DNA of 64,000 bases from Cladorhizidae sp. MBARI D1340-BT2. Its lineage: Eukaryota > Porifera > Demospongiae > Poecilosclerida > Cladorhizidae. How positions within the stretch are numbered: the stretch's first letter is position 1; each line of letters starts with the position of its first letter. The position numbers and the translations under genes are program-made. Under the pieces are notes generated by a model. The model was given only the letters and a program-made list of their open reading frames with translations. It was not told where the DNA came from and did no database searches. The DNA lies in the NCBI GenBank assembly GCA_028752905.1, contig JAQNBH010000008.1, positions 3,524,025-3,588,024 of the forward strand, in the 5' to 3' direction. Below are positions 20,861 through 32,700 of this stretch, one piece after another.

Positions 20861-23239
20861 GTTGAAAAGAATACAATCTCAGTCAATAGTCCAATACTAA
20901 CCCAGCTAGCAATACTAAGCATATTGTGTAGAATGGCAAATTCCAGTGAATTGGATGGACTTGCTATTTTCTCTTTCACATTTATTATTATTATAAACTT
21001 ATGACAACCTGGAATAGTGATGTGTTGATATAGAAAATTATGTAAGTTGAAGAACAGACAGACACCAAGAGCCAGAAGCAATCACAAATCTCCAGAGAGA
21101 TTTGTTACCAGGCTCTTCAGATGGTCCAATTACAATCTATTTTGTCCTCTGTATATATTATAATGAATTCAATGACCGGGGGGGGGGGGGGGACGGGGTG
21201 ACCGGGGTTCATGGGGTTAAGTAAGGACCCAAATACTGGGCGTCACCACTCACCACAGTTCCTCCGAACCGTCATAGTATTGGTCAAAGTTCAAAACGCT
21301 GCGAACTCTACCCATGTAATATGCAACGGAAACGGATATTGCCATCCGTCATAATTGTGAACAGACCCATTCACTTTAGTGTTCTCTGAAGAGGTCCAAC
21401 TTTGCGTGCTATTACTGGAGCAACAAACACAAGGTAAGAGTTGTAGTGTTGGCTAATATCTATCACCCTAGACGTAGTCTTCCATTTTAGTGAGCACGTT
21501 TTTTTAAGGACAACATAATTCAATACTGTCCTTGAAAAAAAAAGAACAAATGTTGTGACGGCAGGGGAAAGTTAGGAGTGCTTCTCTGAATAAATAGATT
21601 TCTCGACATCTAGACTAAAAGCTCTTCTTATTTAGCTATAGCTATACTTAATGGCCTTTTCATCGAGTTGAATAAATTTACTTTTTTAGATCTTGGACAT
21701 TCTTGCTGACAAGATGTGATAATATCTAGCATGTAGCTAAATACTTGTTTTAGCCAGCAGCTAAAAGGTACTTCTTGTTCAGTTTGCATATATTATTGGT
21801 CCACTTATTTTTATAACTGTGGTGTAGCTGTCTGCAGCTTACTAAACATGTGGGAGGGTTTGTGTTGTGAAAGACAGGGTCTCAATCTCACTACTTTTGT
21901 GTCTGATCACTTGGAAGGTCTTGGCTCCAGCCTCCTCCCCTATCCCAAGCTTATATGATCACTGCTCACAGTATTGACATTGATTCTTGACCTATGGAAT
22001 AGGATTAGCAACTTAAAATGTTGTGATTGCCATCTATAATGCTATGACAGGAAATCATGTAGACAAAATCTCTAAGGGTATGTGTGGTTTGATCATCTTG
22101 GCTACCAGGGTGTAGAAGTAGAAGGAACTCTACTTACCAGTGGCAGGTAGCTAGGAGCCAAACAAACTCCAGTGGCTTTGAGATCAATACTTGCATCATT
22201 GCTCTTGCAATTGTGCTCCACATCACGACACAAACATTGATGACATAAGAGCTTGAGTGTCTAATTGAAGTGAAATCACTCTTCCACATTACTGCTAAAA
22301 AAACTCCTCTAAAGGGTCTTGGCATTGCTGGTTGCTCAGAAGGCTGATGAGATAAGAAGAACATCCTCTGCCAGTGAAGTATTTTTATATCAAGGTAATC
22401 ACAGTTAGCTACTACATGATCATACAGTATTCCTTGAAAGACACCAAATGAATGTGAGGGCTGTATTTACATGTATAGGAGAGGTACGTCCAGAGGTACG
22501 TTCGATACTCACTTTTCAGGGTTTGCAGAGAAATTTTTGGGGGGGTTACTAACTGTCCCTCATCTCTTACAGTAACTTCAAAGTAAACACATCCTTCTTG
22601 TTATTTGTGGGTTTAACAATTTGTAGTCAGAATAGATCACATTCTTATGCTAAAAATGATATACCTCTTGCAAAAGCTCAGCCCAAAGAGAAAAATATGT
22701 CATTTCCATTTGCAGACCATCTTGGCCTGCTGTTAACAACAAGTACTGTCCCTCACTAAAAGCTTGTAAGCTTGTTTAAGTTTTCTTTGGACTTTTGCAA
22801 GAGCTTATCTAACCTCTGATGCACTTGCTACTTCTCCAGTAAAGAAAGTTCTGTTGGCTGCCTAAAATCTTTTTAGGTGCTATAGCAAAGTATGATGAAG
22901 GCAGTTTCAATGGGAGTGTATGATGAGCTTCCAATCCCGTATTCGGTATATGATCCATGGCAGTGTGAATTTTCATAGACATTGTGGTATGAATTCTCAT
23001 AGCTAGGTAAATGGTGTGAAAGGCATGCTCAAACCTTTTTTTAGCAGAGAGTGCTGATTGCTGTTCCTCCAATGTTTTGTGAGCAGTTCAAATGCACAGC
23101 TAGTACATGTGAATTCTTACCGCCATTGCCTATATATGCAGCCCAAACTCTGTGTTAACATTTCAATGCTAAAAGCCATTGTGATGAGTTCAGAGGTGGT
23201 GGCTTTGCTATAGCCAGTCCAGTTTTGGTCAGACGACTT
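20861..23239. other. non-genic spacer
   Basis: I see no gene. A run of G at 21179-21193 is followed by GGACGGGGTGACCGGGG. The rest is low-GC sequence without recognisable elements or coding signal. Confidence 0.6.
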
Positions 23240-23455
23240 TTTGGCTTCATTATGCTCAGAAGTTCTCTTTGTTGGGGTAACTTCATTATGCTCAGAGGTT
23301 CTCTATGTGGGGGTGACTTCATTATGCTCAGATGGTCTCTTTGTGGGGGTCACTTCATTATACCTAGAAGTTCTCTTTGAGGGGGTGACTTCATTATGCT
23401 CAGAGGTTCTCTATGTGGGCATGGCTTCATTATGCTCAGAGGTTCTTTGTTGGTT
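23240..23455. repeat. 36-bp minisatellite, six copies
   Basis: The unit is ACTTCATTATGCTCAGAGGT followed by TCTCTATGTGGGGGTG. The 36-bp period is a multiple of three, so an open frame of repeated 12-residue blocks (VTSLCSEVLYVG) appears. It has no other support as a gene. Confidence 0.9.
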
Positions 23456-23780
23456 GGCTTCTTTCCTTCCTTCCTTCCTCTATTAACCCCCAGCTAAACC
23501 GAACCATTTGGTTTTCAAACAACCCCGCACCTCACCACCATTAGGTTTTCAAACAAATCCCCACTTCACCTCCACCCCAATTACCACATGTCCTGGTCTT
23601 CACCCATCCAAGTATAATAGGCCCAGTTTTGATTAAACCATAGATTGACAGAAAAAATTGCTTATTTGATCACCGCAAACTTACATTTCAGCACTAACAG
23701 AAAACTGCACTTCACTCTTACCAGCATGCTCCATGGTGCACTTCTCAGATGTCATTGCAAAAACCACAAACTTTGCCTCT

Positions 23781-24063
23781 ACTATAAATGAATTTGCGTT
23801 GTGGTATTATCACCTGATGAATACCATTAAAGAATTCCGCTTGATTAAGTATCATTTCCTGTGTTTAGCTTACCTACATAACCAAAGTGATTCTTAAGTA
23901 TCATTTCATACATACCAAAGTGATTCAGGGAAACAGCTACTATAAATGAATGTGCATTGTGGTATTATCACCTGATGAATACCATTAAAGAATTCCGCTT
24001 GATTAAGTATCATTTCCTGTGTTTAGCTTACCTACATAACCAAAGTGATTCAGGGAAACAGCT
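23781..24063. repeat. 158-bp direct tandem duplication
   Basis: ACTATAAATGAAT at 23781 recurs at 23939. The shared text runs through CACCTGATGAATACCATTAA and CTTACCTACATAACCAAAGT. The first copy has an extra internal block of about 33 bp, itself a partial repeat. Confidence 0.88.
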
Positions 24064-25913
24064 TCTGGCCGAACTCTCTATACCCAGACGCTGGCAACCA
24101 AACCTCATTGATGATGGATTCAGTCTGACTTGTCTTGGCCAAATATAAATAAATAAATAACAAATAATAAAATAATAATAAAAAATAATTATAACAAGCA
24201 AACACACACACAAAGAAAGAGATAGATAGATAGAGCCATAAAATGAAATACACAATAATCAAACAAACAAACAAAATAAACACAGAAAAATTAATTGTCA
24301 ACGTTTCGGCTAGTTGCTCTAGCCTTCATCAGGAATAATGAGATGCTGACTCACGTGAAGTTGATATTCACCAGCAGTTAGCTATGCACCATGTGTTGGA
24401 AGGGATACGTACACAGCACATTACTGCATTCGAATTGATAATTCATCCTTGCCAGCTAGTATGTCCCCATGTGTTGTGCACCACAACATCCCTTGAAGTA
24501 AAAATCAACGACGAGCAAACAATAAATAAACTCTCCAAATAATCAACTTGAAATTGAATGCAACTTCAAGTTGATTATTGAGAAGGTTATTGTAAGCTTA
24601 TTATGTCAACTGAGAGTTCATCGAGAATAAATTAATTAATTTAAAAATACCGAGAAATTACAGTTGTCATGGTTTCAAGTTCAGGTTCTTGAGAGTTGCC
24701 ACCCAGCAACCAGGTAAGTCCATTCCATAATTTTGATTGAACTCGGGACCTTACAATTTTTTCTTCCAAAATTAATGGTAGAAGCCACTAATATAATTGA
24801 CCATCCTTATGTATCACCTACATTTATAATCAGATTATATGTGTATGTTAGATATGAAGTAGAAGGCACTGCAGTATTAATGATTGCTTTTCTGATGGTT
24901 GTGGATACTCATAAAATGGTAGTAGACTAATCTTTCCAATGTGGTAACAGTTTAGTGTCTCCTTAAAGCATGGTATGCTGGCACAGTGTGCACATTGACC
25001 TAAGGTAGAAGTTCACATTGCTGGGACTTTTCACCTCTACTTCTTCTCGCTAATCTCTGCTACACTCCATCAAGATCCTTCTGGTTATTATATGCTAATA
25101 CTGTTCTTCTCTCTCTTTCCCACTTATAAATGGTTGCTCTTACATTATTTTTGCCTTTACTCTGCCTCTCTGTTCAATCCTGCACGTATGCCATTTGCTG
25201 GGATGTATGTGGCTCGAATGATAGATAGATTGATGATTGATTGATTGTTGATTGATTATTTGAATTCAAGGGGAAGCTTTGGTTGAGGACTCGAAGAGGA
25301 ATAAGCTATTAAGCACGGGCCTTGCTGTTGGTAGTTACAAACTATCTTTGTTGGGCATAGCACCTTGCCAGGATGTGCTGGTCTTGGTGATATTGAGAAA
25401 AAAAGATGCAAGATGTTGAGGATGCCCACAGCATGTGTGTCCCGAAAATGGGCTTCATCCTTTCCCAAGCAGAGTTTTTCACCATTGATAGGTTCTCTAA
25501 ATCGATTTGTAGGTATGGTGGTCTCCAAAAGCACTTGAGATGCTATCTCTAGCTCCTACTTCCAGCTCCCGAAATTAGCTAGTTCCTTTCTTTGCTCATT
25601 GCATATGCCAAATAAGTGGTTGAAGAATTGGTTATTTAGAAATAAAACTCCATTCGCTGCTTATATTATAGGTCTGGGATAGAAGTGGGGCAGTAAACAA
25701 CCAGATTTTTATGGTATTATACTAGTAGCACATGTCCCATACTTAATTTTTGCGTGTTTTCCCTTAGTTTATCCAGCTGACCAACAACTGGTGGAGATTT
25801 CTGTGCTCGAGCTCAAGTGCATTCACACACCCGACGAGCAACTTGGTTACTCCTAGCCTGGTGATTGTGCATTACAAACACACCTGCATCTGAACTTGCC
25901 TTGCAAGAAAGAC
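24064..25913. other. non-genic; microsatellites, Penelope-like end, upstream region of the peptidase gene
   Basis: Simple A/T-rich repeats occupy 24145-24260. A Penelope-type terminal sequence lies at 24290-24630: on the minus strand it reads CCTGATGAAGGCTAGAGCAA then CTAGCCGAAACGTTGAC. A (TGAT)n run is at about 25219-25262. The last 300 bp precede the ATG of the M16 gene and presumably hold its promoter and 5' untranslated region; no clear promoter element is visible. Confidence 0.55.
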
Positions 25914-26789
25914 ATGTCGCATGAAGACGAAATTCCCCTTCAGTCCACCTTAGAGGATGAAGTACATGTAAGAGGTGGAAGACAATTCTACAAATCAAAT
26001 CCCAACCGTTTGCGGTTTGTATTAGGCCTGTTGCTGTTGGTGATTGTCATTGTTGCTTTGGTTGTTGGCATAACCCTTGGGGTCGTCCTGAATGCAAGCA
26101 ACACGCCAACATCCACTTCCTTCCCTGCTGGCACGCCAACATCCACTCCCCTTCCTCCAACATTCACTCCCCTCCCTGGTGGCGGCTGTGAGGACGACAA
26201 TACTGTCTGCCCTTCCCCTAGGGATGGTCGCATTTACAAGTTTGTCAACCTGGAGAGCAATGGTCTGCGTGTGGTTGTCATTTCTGACCCAAATACTGAT
26301 TTATCTGGAGCTTCCATGAGTGTGGCAGCTGGGTCTTTTGAAGACCCAGCGGACTATGAGGGCCTGGCTCACTTCTGTGAACACATGCTCTTCCTTGGGA
26401 CCAAAAAGTACCCAGACAACAGCGAGTATTCTAACTACCTGTCTACTCATGGTGGCCTTTTCAATGCATATACATCTAATCAAGAAACCAACTATTTCTT
26501 CCAAATCCAGGATGGGTTTCTGGAGCAGGCCCTGGATTTGTTTGCTCACTTTTTTATCGATCCTCTCTTCAATCCGATTTATACCAACAAAGAATTGAAT
26601 GCTGTGAATCAAGAACATGAAAAGAACTTGCTAGTGGACGAGTGGAAGCTCCTGCAACTGTTGAAACAAGTTTCTAATCCAAATCACCCTTTCTCACAGT
26701 TTGCCACAGGCAACTTCGAGACACTCAACAAGACCAATACCCGTGAACAGCTCCTAAAGTTCTACAATAAATATTATTCTGCCAGCACA
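25914..26789 (+). CDS. M16 gene exon 1: anchor and catalytic zinc domain
   Basis: This exon encodes residues 1-292: cytoplasmic tail, transmembrane helix, stalk and most of the first M16 domain (HFCEHMLFLGTKKYP, NAYTSNQETNYFF, ELNAVNQEHEKN, NHPFSQFATGNF). I chose the ATG at 25914; the same frame is open upstream to a TTG at 25896 but no earlier ATG lies there. The donor is ACA|GTAAGT at 26790, phase 0. Confidence 0.93.
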
Positions 26790-29700
26790 GTAAGTTTTAG
26801 GGGGAAGAAATGGTAAAGAGTAGGAGGGCGGGAATAACGGTTAAAGTAGTAGGGAATGGTAGATGTGGTGAAAGAGAAAATTACACGAGTGAGGATGTGG
26901 TCGATTAAATATAGTGTGGATGGAGGTTAAAAGGAACAGCTGACTACCAGTCATGCTGGGCACTATTTGTAGACATATACATTTGAATGCACATAATAAT
27001 ATATATATATACTGTATATATCTGCATGAGGTTTTTTATAATAATATAAATCCAATACTCTACAAACATAGTACATATTGTCCAAAAGTTAAACTAGATT
27101 GTCCACTGTAACTGGGTGGACAGGTTACAAGTGCATCCAGAATGGTTACCCAAAGAGAGGTCCTCATTGCAAATGATTGAAGTTTGGGAGAGTAAAAATA
27201 AAACTCAGATAATTGAGTACATTATGTTGTAGAGTCATGCTGGTTCATTGCTGAAGCAAGAATCACAGGGATCGTGAGCTATAAATAGTTCATCAGTTTT
27301 TGGCTAAGATGGCTTCCTCTACACATAATCCTTTGCCCTTAGTGCCTTTGCAATTTGGCAAGCACTTTTACAAGATAAATGAATTAGTCAATGATTTCTT
27401 GATAATCAATTTACTCGACATTTTGGCTAGATATTCCATCAGCCTCATCAATGGGATGCTAAGACTTCCATGCAGGTGTGTGGAAATAGTGAGGATACTG
27501 CAGTCAAAGTGGCTCCATGTGAGGAGTGACTTCACCCACCCAGGCCCTTCCCCCATTGTGGACTGGTCACATGCTCCAAATTATTCTTGTATGGCCTGAT
27601 TAGTCCTTTTGGCTAACCCATTTGACCTCTTAACCACTAAACGCCGGAACATAATGGTTCAAGAAACTTTAACCTGAATACTTAAATTCCGCTGGCTTTG
27701 GCCCTGTTAAGATATGGAAAAAGAAGTTATAACAGAAAATGAGTTAATGAAAAGGGAGAAGAGAAAGTGAGAAAGATGAGCAGGGCTAGTGAAGGGAGGG
27801 GTGATGACCATTTCTTGTTGTTTAGTTTTAAAAACATTATAACTTTTTAATACTTCATTCACTTTCAAAGATTTTGGTCTCAAAAGGTAGCCAATTCTGT
27901 GGGCCTTCTAATGATGTTACAATAGTTGTGTTGCAATAAATAAGAAATATGGATAAAACCACCAAAAAATATATATAAATGCCCCAACCATAGGTCTTCA
28001 GCACTTATAATTTATGGTGATATCAGAGTACCTGTAGATACATCTTATGATTATTATTATTATTGAACAATTTTATTTCTCCCATTTAATTTTATTGTCA
28101 GGTGACTAACTATATCTCATCAGAAATGGAAAACAATGTATTCAAAATACAGAGCAATGCTGAGCTTTCAGATTATATAAAAAAATTATTTACTAAACAT
28201 AAAAACTGTTTTATGTGTTTTTATGTGTTTTTAATGCATGAAATTACACTTTCGTGGTAAATCAGTTTGAAAATTAAAACACTCAAATCACATGGGTTTC
28301 CTACTAAAAACTGTTGCATAGGTATATACAACCATACCCAAGTTACATGCAGTCAAAGTTGGGAGCCCTCAAAACCAGCCTGCCCAAGTTTTATATAACT
28401 CCTAATTAAGACAGTTGAAATTAGTATCCACCCTCTTGCCCACTACTTATGTTTTAGCGCCTAAAGATGTTTTGAGTATACTAATTTCAACTGCCTTGCA
28501 ATTTCCAGTTAGGAGTTAGAAATGCAGAAAACTTGGGCAGGCTGGTTTTGAGGGCTCCCATCTTTGACTGTTGACTGCATGTAACTTGGGTATGGTTGTA
28601 CTGTGCAACAATTTTAGTATCAAGAGAGAGCACCCAGAGATATCTATCTTTTGAGCTATATATTATATCAAGGTCATAGAGTGAAGTGTGCAGAATTTAT
28701 GGAGCTCCAAAGTCGTAACCACAGTGGTTTTTTCCATTTCTTGAGCGGTATGGGTGTCTAAAAAGTATCATAACTCAAGAATAGTTGCAATTATGAGTTG
28801 AAACTTGACATGCAGTGAGTGTAATAGTGAAGGTATAGAATGGCGAAGGAAATTTTTTTAGGGATATAAAAGAAAAAGAAAATTGTCTGCCACCGCAACC
28901 TATTCCTCCCTTGTGGTGTACTGCTATGAGTTGTGGATTTCGACTTTCATTCAACATATATACACTCTATATGTATGACAAAATATGTATGTATATTACT
29001 TGAGTCTGAATGGAATATGGCGAGTTAATTCACAAGCAGGCAACCATCGTCTCATGAAAATATAGCTTCCAAGGGAAATGCATCGCCATATTCCATGACG
29101 AGTGATTGTTTAGTCATATTTGATATATTCAAAATTAATATGCTTCATGTAATGGTCAGTCGGTTGGTAAGTCGGTCCATCTGTTGTCAGTCAGTCTCTC
29201 TGTGAGTTGGTTGGTCAAAATTGATACCATCTATACCAAACATTTGACGTATTTATGGCTTCATTTCTGTCATAAATTGCTTAACTGCTTTGTAATCCAA
29301 AAGAACTGCTTCTGCTGTCTTGGAAAATCTTGCCATAGCTCTACAAGAATGTGCTGTAGAGCATTTATATCAAGCATATGTTATATTACATGCCACATGT
29401 AATAATTATTTGGGGCCATAAAAATTGATGGACTGTATATTATGCCTTATAAGGTATATACTGTACTAAATGTTTACCAGTGGCTGAGATACTAGGGGGG
29501 CAGGTGGGGCTGGAGCCCCCCCCCCCACTTTCTAAAATTTGGGAATGAATTTGGGAATGCTGTGATTGACCAGCTGATTAGCAAACCTGTATTGTGGTTT
29601 GACATGACAATTGACACCTACATTTAATCATTACCATTATTACTATATCATTTGTTAGTTCCAGCTGCTCTCCATTTTAAAGATGGCAAAAAGACAGTCA

Positions 29701-32700
29701 CAGCCTCAGGTATCCCTATTGAGCTTTTTGTCAGCACCCAGGAAAGCAAGAAGAATTGAATCAAATCACCAAGAGAGTTGGACTCGGAAGATGAGTTAGA
29801 CCCTGTTCCAGTGATTGCACTGAGCAAGATGACACCCCATTCGAATCCGATGCCATAATTTATCAGAAGGACAGAATACCACACCAGAAGATGTAGGCTG
29901 TTCATCACAGTATTGTACCAGTGAAGAGAAAGCCTTTCAGCCTAATGGTAAGATTATACTGAAAACATTGAGCATGAAACAAAGAAACTTTCAATCGAGT
30001 TGGTATAAACAATTTCCATGGCTTAGTGTGTGTACATCTCGTAAGAAGCTTTTACTGTCGATATGCTGCCAGGCACAAATAGTAAGTCTGCAGATAATGT
30101 GTTCATTGAAAATGGTTTCTAAAATTGGAAAAAAGCCATAGAGAAGTTTAAATCTCACGAAGTATCCCTCTCCCATACAGAGGCCAAAATGAAATGGATA
30201 GCTTAAGGAAGACCTACAATTGGGAGCCAGTTAAGTGCACAATTGAAAGATCAGCAACAAATGCGAAGAGCAGGTCTTTTAAAGCAAATGAAGGGAATAC
30301 AATTTCTTACTCGGCAAGGATAGCCCTTCTAGGCCATACTGAGTCCGAAGGAAATCTGAAGCAACTAATGCTAATGTGGAGCCATGAAGATGAAGTGGTT
30401 AAAACCTGGGTCAAGGAAAATCGCTACACTGGTTATCAAACCGTAAATGAGCTTCTTTCAATTATAGGTCAAAATTTGCTACGCAACATATTGAAAAAAA
30501 GAAGAAAGGAAGCCCTGCATGGTTTTCAGTTATTGCAGATGAAGCAACTGAACAGCTCAACTTATCAATACGCTGGGTGATCAGTATGAAGTTCTTGAAG
30601 ATCCCATAGGCTTATTCCGAGTACCTGATACAAAAGCCGAGACCTTATTTACGGTGATCAAAGATCTCCTTATAAGGTGTAGCCTTTCATTAGATTTATG
30701 TCAGGGGCAAGCATATGATGGTGCAGCCAATATGCAAGGGAAACAAACAGGAGTAGTGGCACGATTTTTAAGGGAAAATCCTGCACCCATACATACCTGT
30801 ACACTGTTTCGCCCATTCTTTGAATTTGTGTCTTCAGGGAACTGGAAGGCAGATAGTATGCATAAGAGATGCTTTGGACACAGCGAAAGAAATTGGCAAA
30901 CTAATTTTATTTTCTCCCAAAAGATCTCATCTATTCTCTTCAAAGCTCCAGCAAGCATGTGATGACACAGTGAGTCTAAAGTTGTTTTGCCCGACAAGGT
31001 GGACTGCTTGAACCTCAGCAATTAATGCATTCTCAAAGATTATGGTGTGCTTCTACAGACATTCATGCAATCAACCATGATGAGTATGGCATGAAAGCAA
31101 ATGGTTTGCTGCAGTAACTGGAAAAGTTCAATACACTATTTGGCTTCATGCTCAGCCACCGATTGTTCAGTGCAGCCGAACAAGTATCACTTGTTCTACA
31201 AAAGAAAAACATAGCAATTCAAGATGCTCTAGCTGCTGTTGAAACAGCAAAGAATTTTTTCAAACATATCCGATCTGAGGAAGAGTTCAATCGATTCTAC
31301 GAAGAGTGTTATTCAATTTTCTGAGAAGGAGGGAATTGGACAACCAGTGCTACCTAGGAGTAGGAAACAACCTGCACGTTATGACAGTGGAAGTGAACCC
31401 TATCAGTTCAATTCAGTGAAGGTCTACTACAGAAAATTCTACTTTGAAGCCTGTGATCGACTCTCTGGTGAACTTCAAAATCACTTTGAAACAAAACAGA
31501 TTCCATCAGTGGTATCAATGGAGCAAGCACTTATGAAGGCAGCAAACAAGAAAGATTTCAAGAATGAAGTAACAAAAATCGGGGAGTCTTTCTTCAAAAA
31601 TGATGTAGACCTTGAAGAGTTAAAGGTGCAGTTAGCACTTCTTCCTGACGTCATCAAGAAAGGTACACCAGAAGTAAAGACCGTTACTTCAATACACACT
31701 GTGTGTGAAGCCATGAACAGCAATGAACTATTCAAAGAAATGTTACCTGCTGTACACAAATTGCTTCGACTCTATCTGACCATACCCATCACATCTGCTA
31801 CAGCTGAAAGAACATTTTCCGCCCTCAAGCGCCTCTTCACCTACTTACGTTCAACCATGAGACTGAAAAACGGTTGAATAACTGTTTGATGCTTCATGTG
31901 CACAAAGAATTTACAGAATCATTAGATTTGATTTCTGTAGCCAAGATATTTGTGTCAGCATAATAATGATGAGCGTAAAAAGTATTTTGGTAAATATGAT
32001 TAAAACTATTTTTCACTGTTCATTTCAACAAAATATACAGCTCCTCTAGGTCGTTACCTCCCACATCCACTCCCTGCAGCTGCATCAGGTTCATACCCCC
32101 CTAAATTGTCAGCCCCCCCACTTTGAAAGTGGTGTCTCAGCCCCTGTTTACTCAATGTTTATCAGCCATAAATTAATGATGGAATAGTCTTTCCTTCATA
32201 TATTTATATTTCCTTTTGCACTCTTGTCTGCACAGATGAATCTTGTTGTTTATGGTCGGGAGAATGTGTCGGTCCTGTATGACATGGTCAAACGTTCTTT
32301 CTCTGCCGTCAATAACACCGGAGTTTCACCAAAGACTTACAGCACTGTAGCTTTCCCGGAGCCATACCTTGGCCGTATCATCGTATACCGCCCCCAAGCC
32401 CAGGATGATGCTCTTACACTCTACTGGCAGACAGTTGGTCTCAATATGTACCATCGAAATACTGTGTTTGGGTTCATTGCATATTACCTAAGTCACGAAG
32501 GGGAGGGCAGCTTGTTGAGTTACTTACAGATACATGCTATAGCCAATGCTCTTCAGGCAGATGTTGAGGTCAATGCAGACTCCTTTTACCTGTTCAAGAT
32601 TCAGATTGGGATGACTGATGCAGGCATGGCAAATGTTAGTGATGTGATTCGAGTAGTCTTCCAGTTCACACAGCTTTTGGATAAGATGACAGAGGCCGAG

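Noticed and set aside
22134..22364. Minus-strand frame of 76 codons
   Set aside because: No motif, no intron signals or homology that I recognise.
25256..25534. Minus-strand frame of 92 codons (MLLETTIPTNRFREPING...)
   Set aside because: No recognisable domain, no support from neighbours; length is within chance.
25896..25913. Upstream extension of the peptidase start
   Set aside because: The frame is open to a TTG at 25896 but the first ATG is at 25914, and a TTG start is unlikely in an animal gene.
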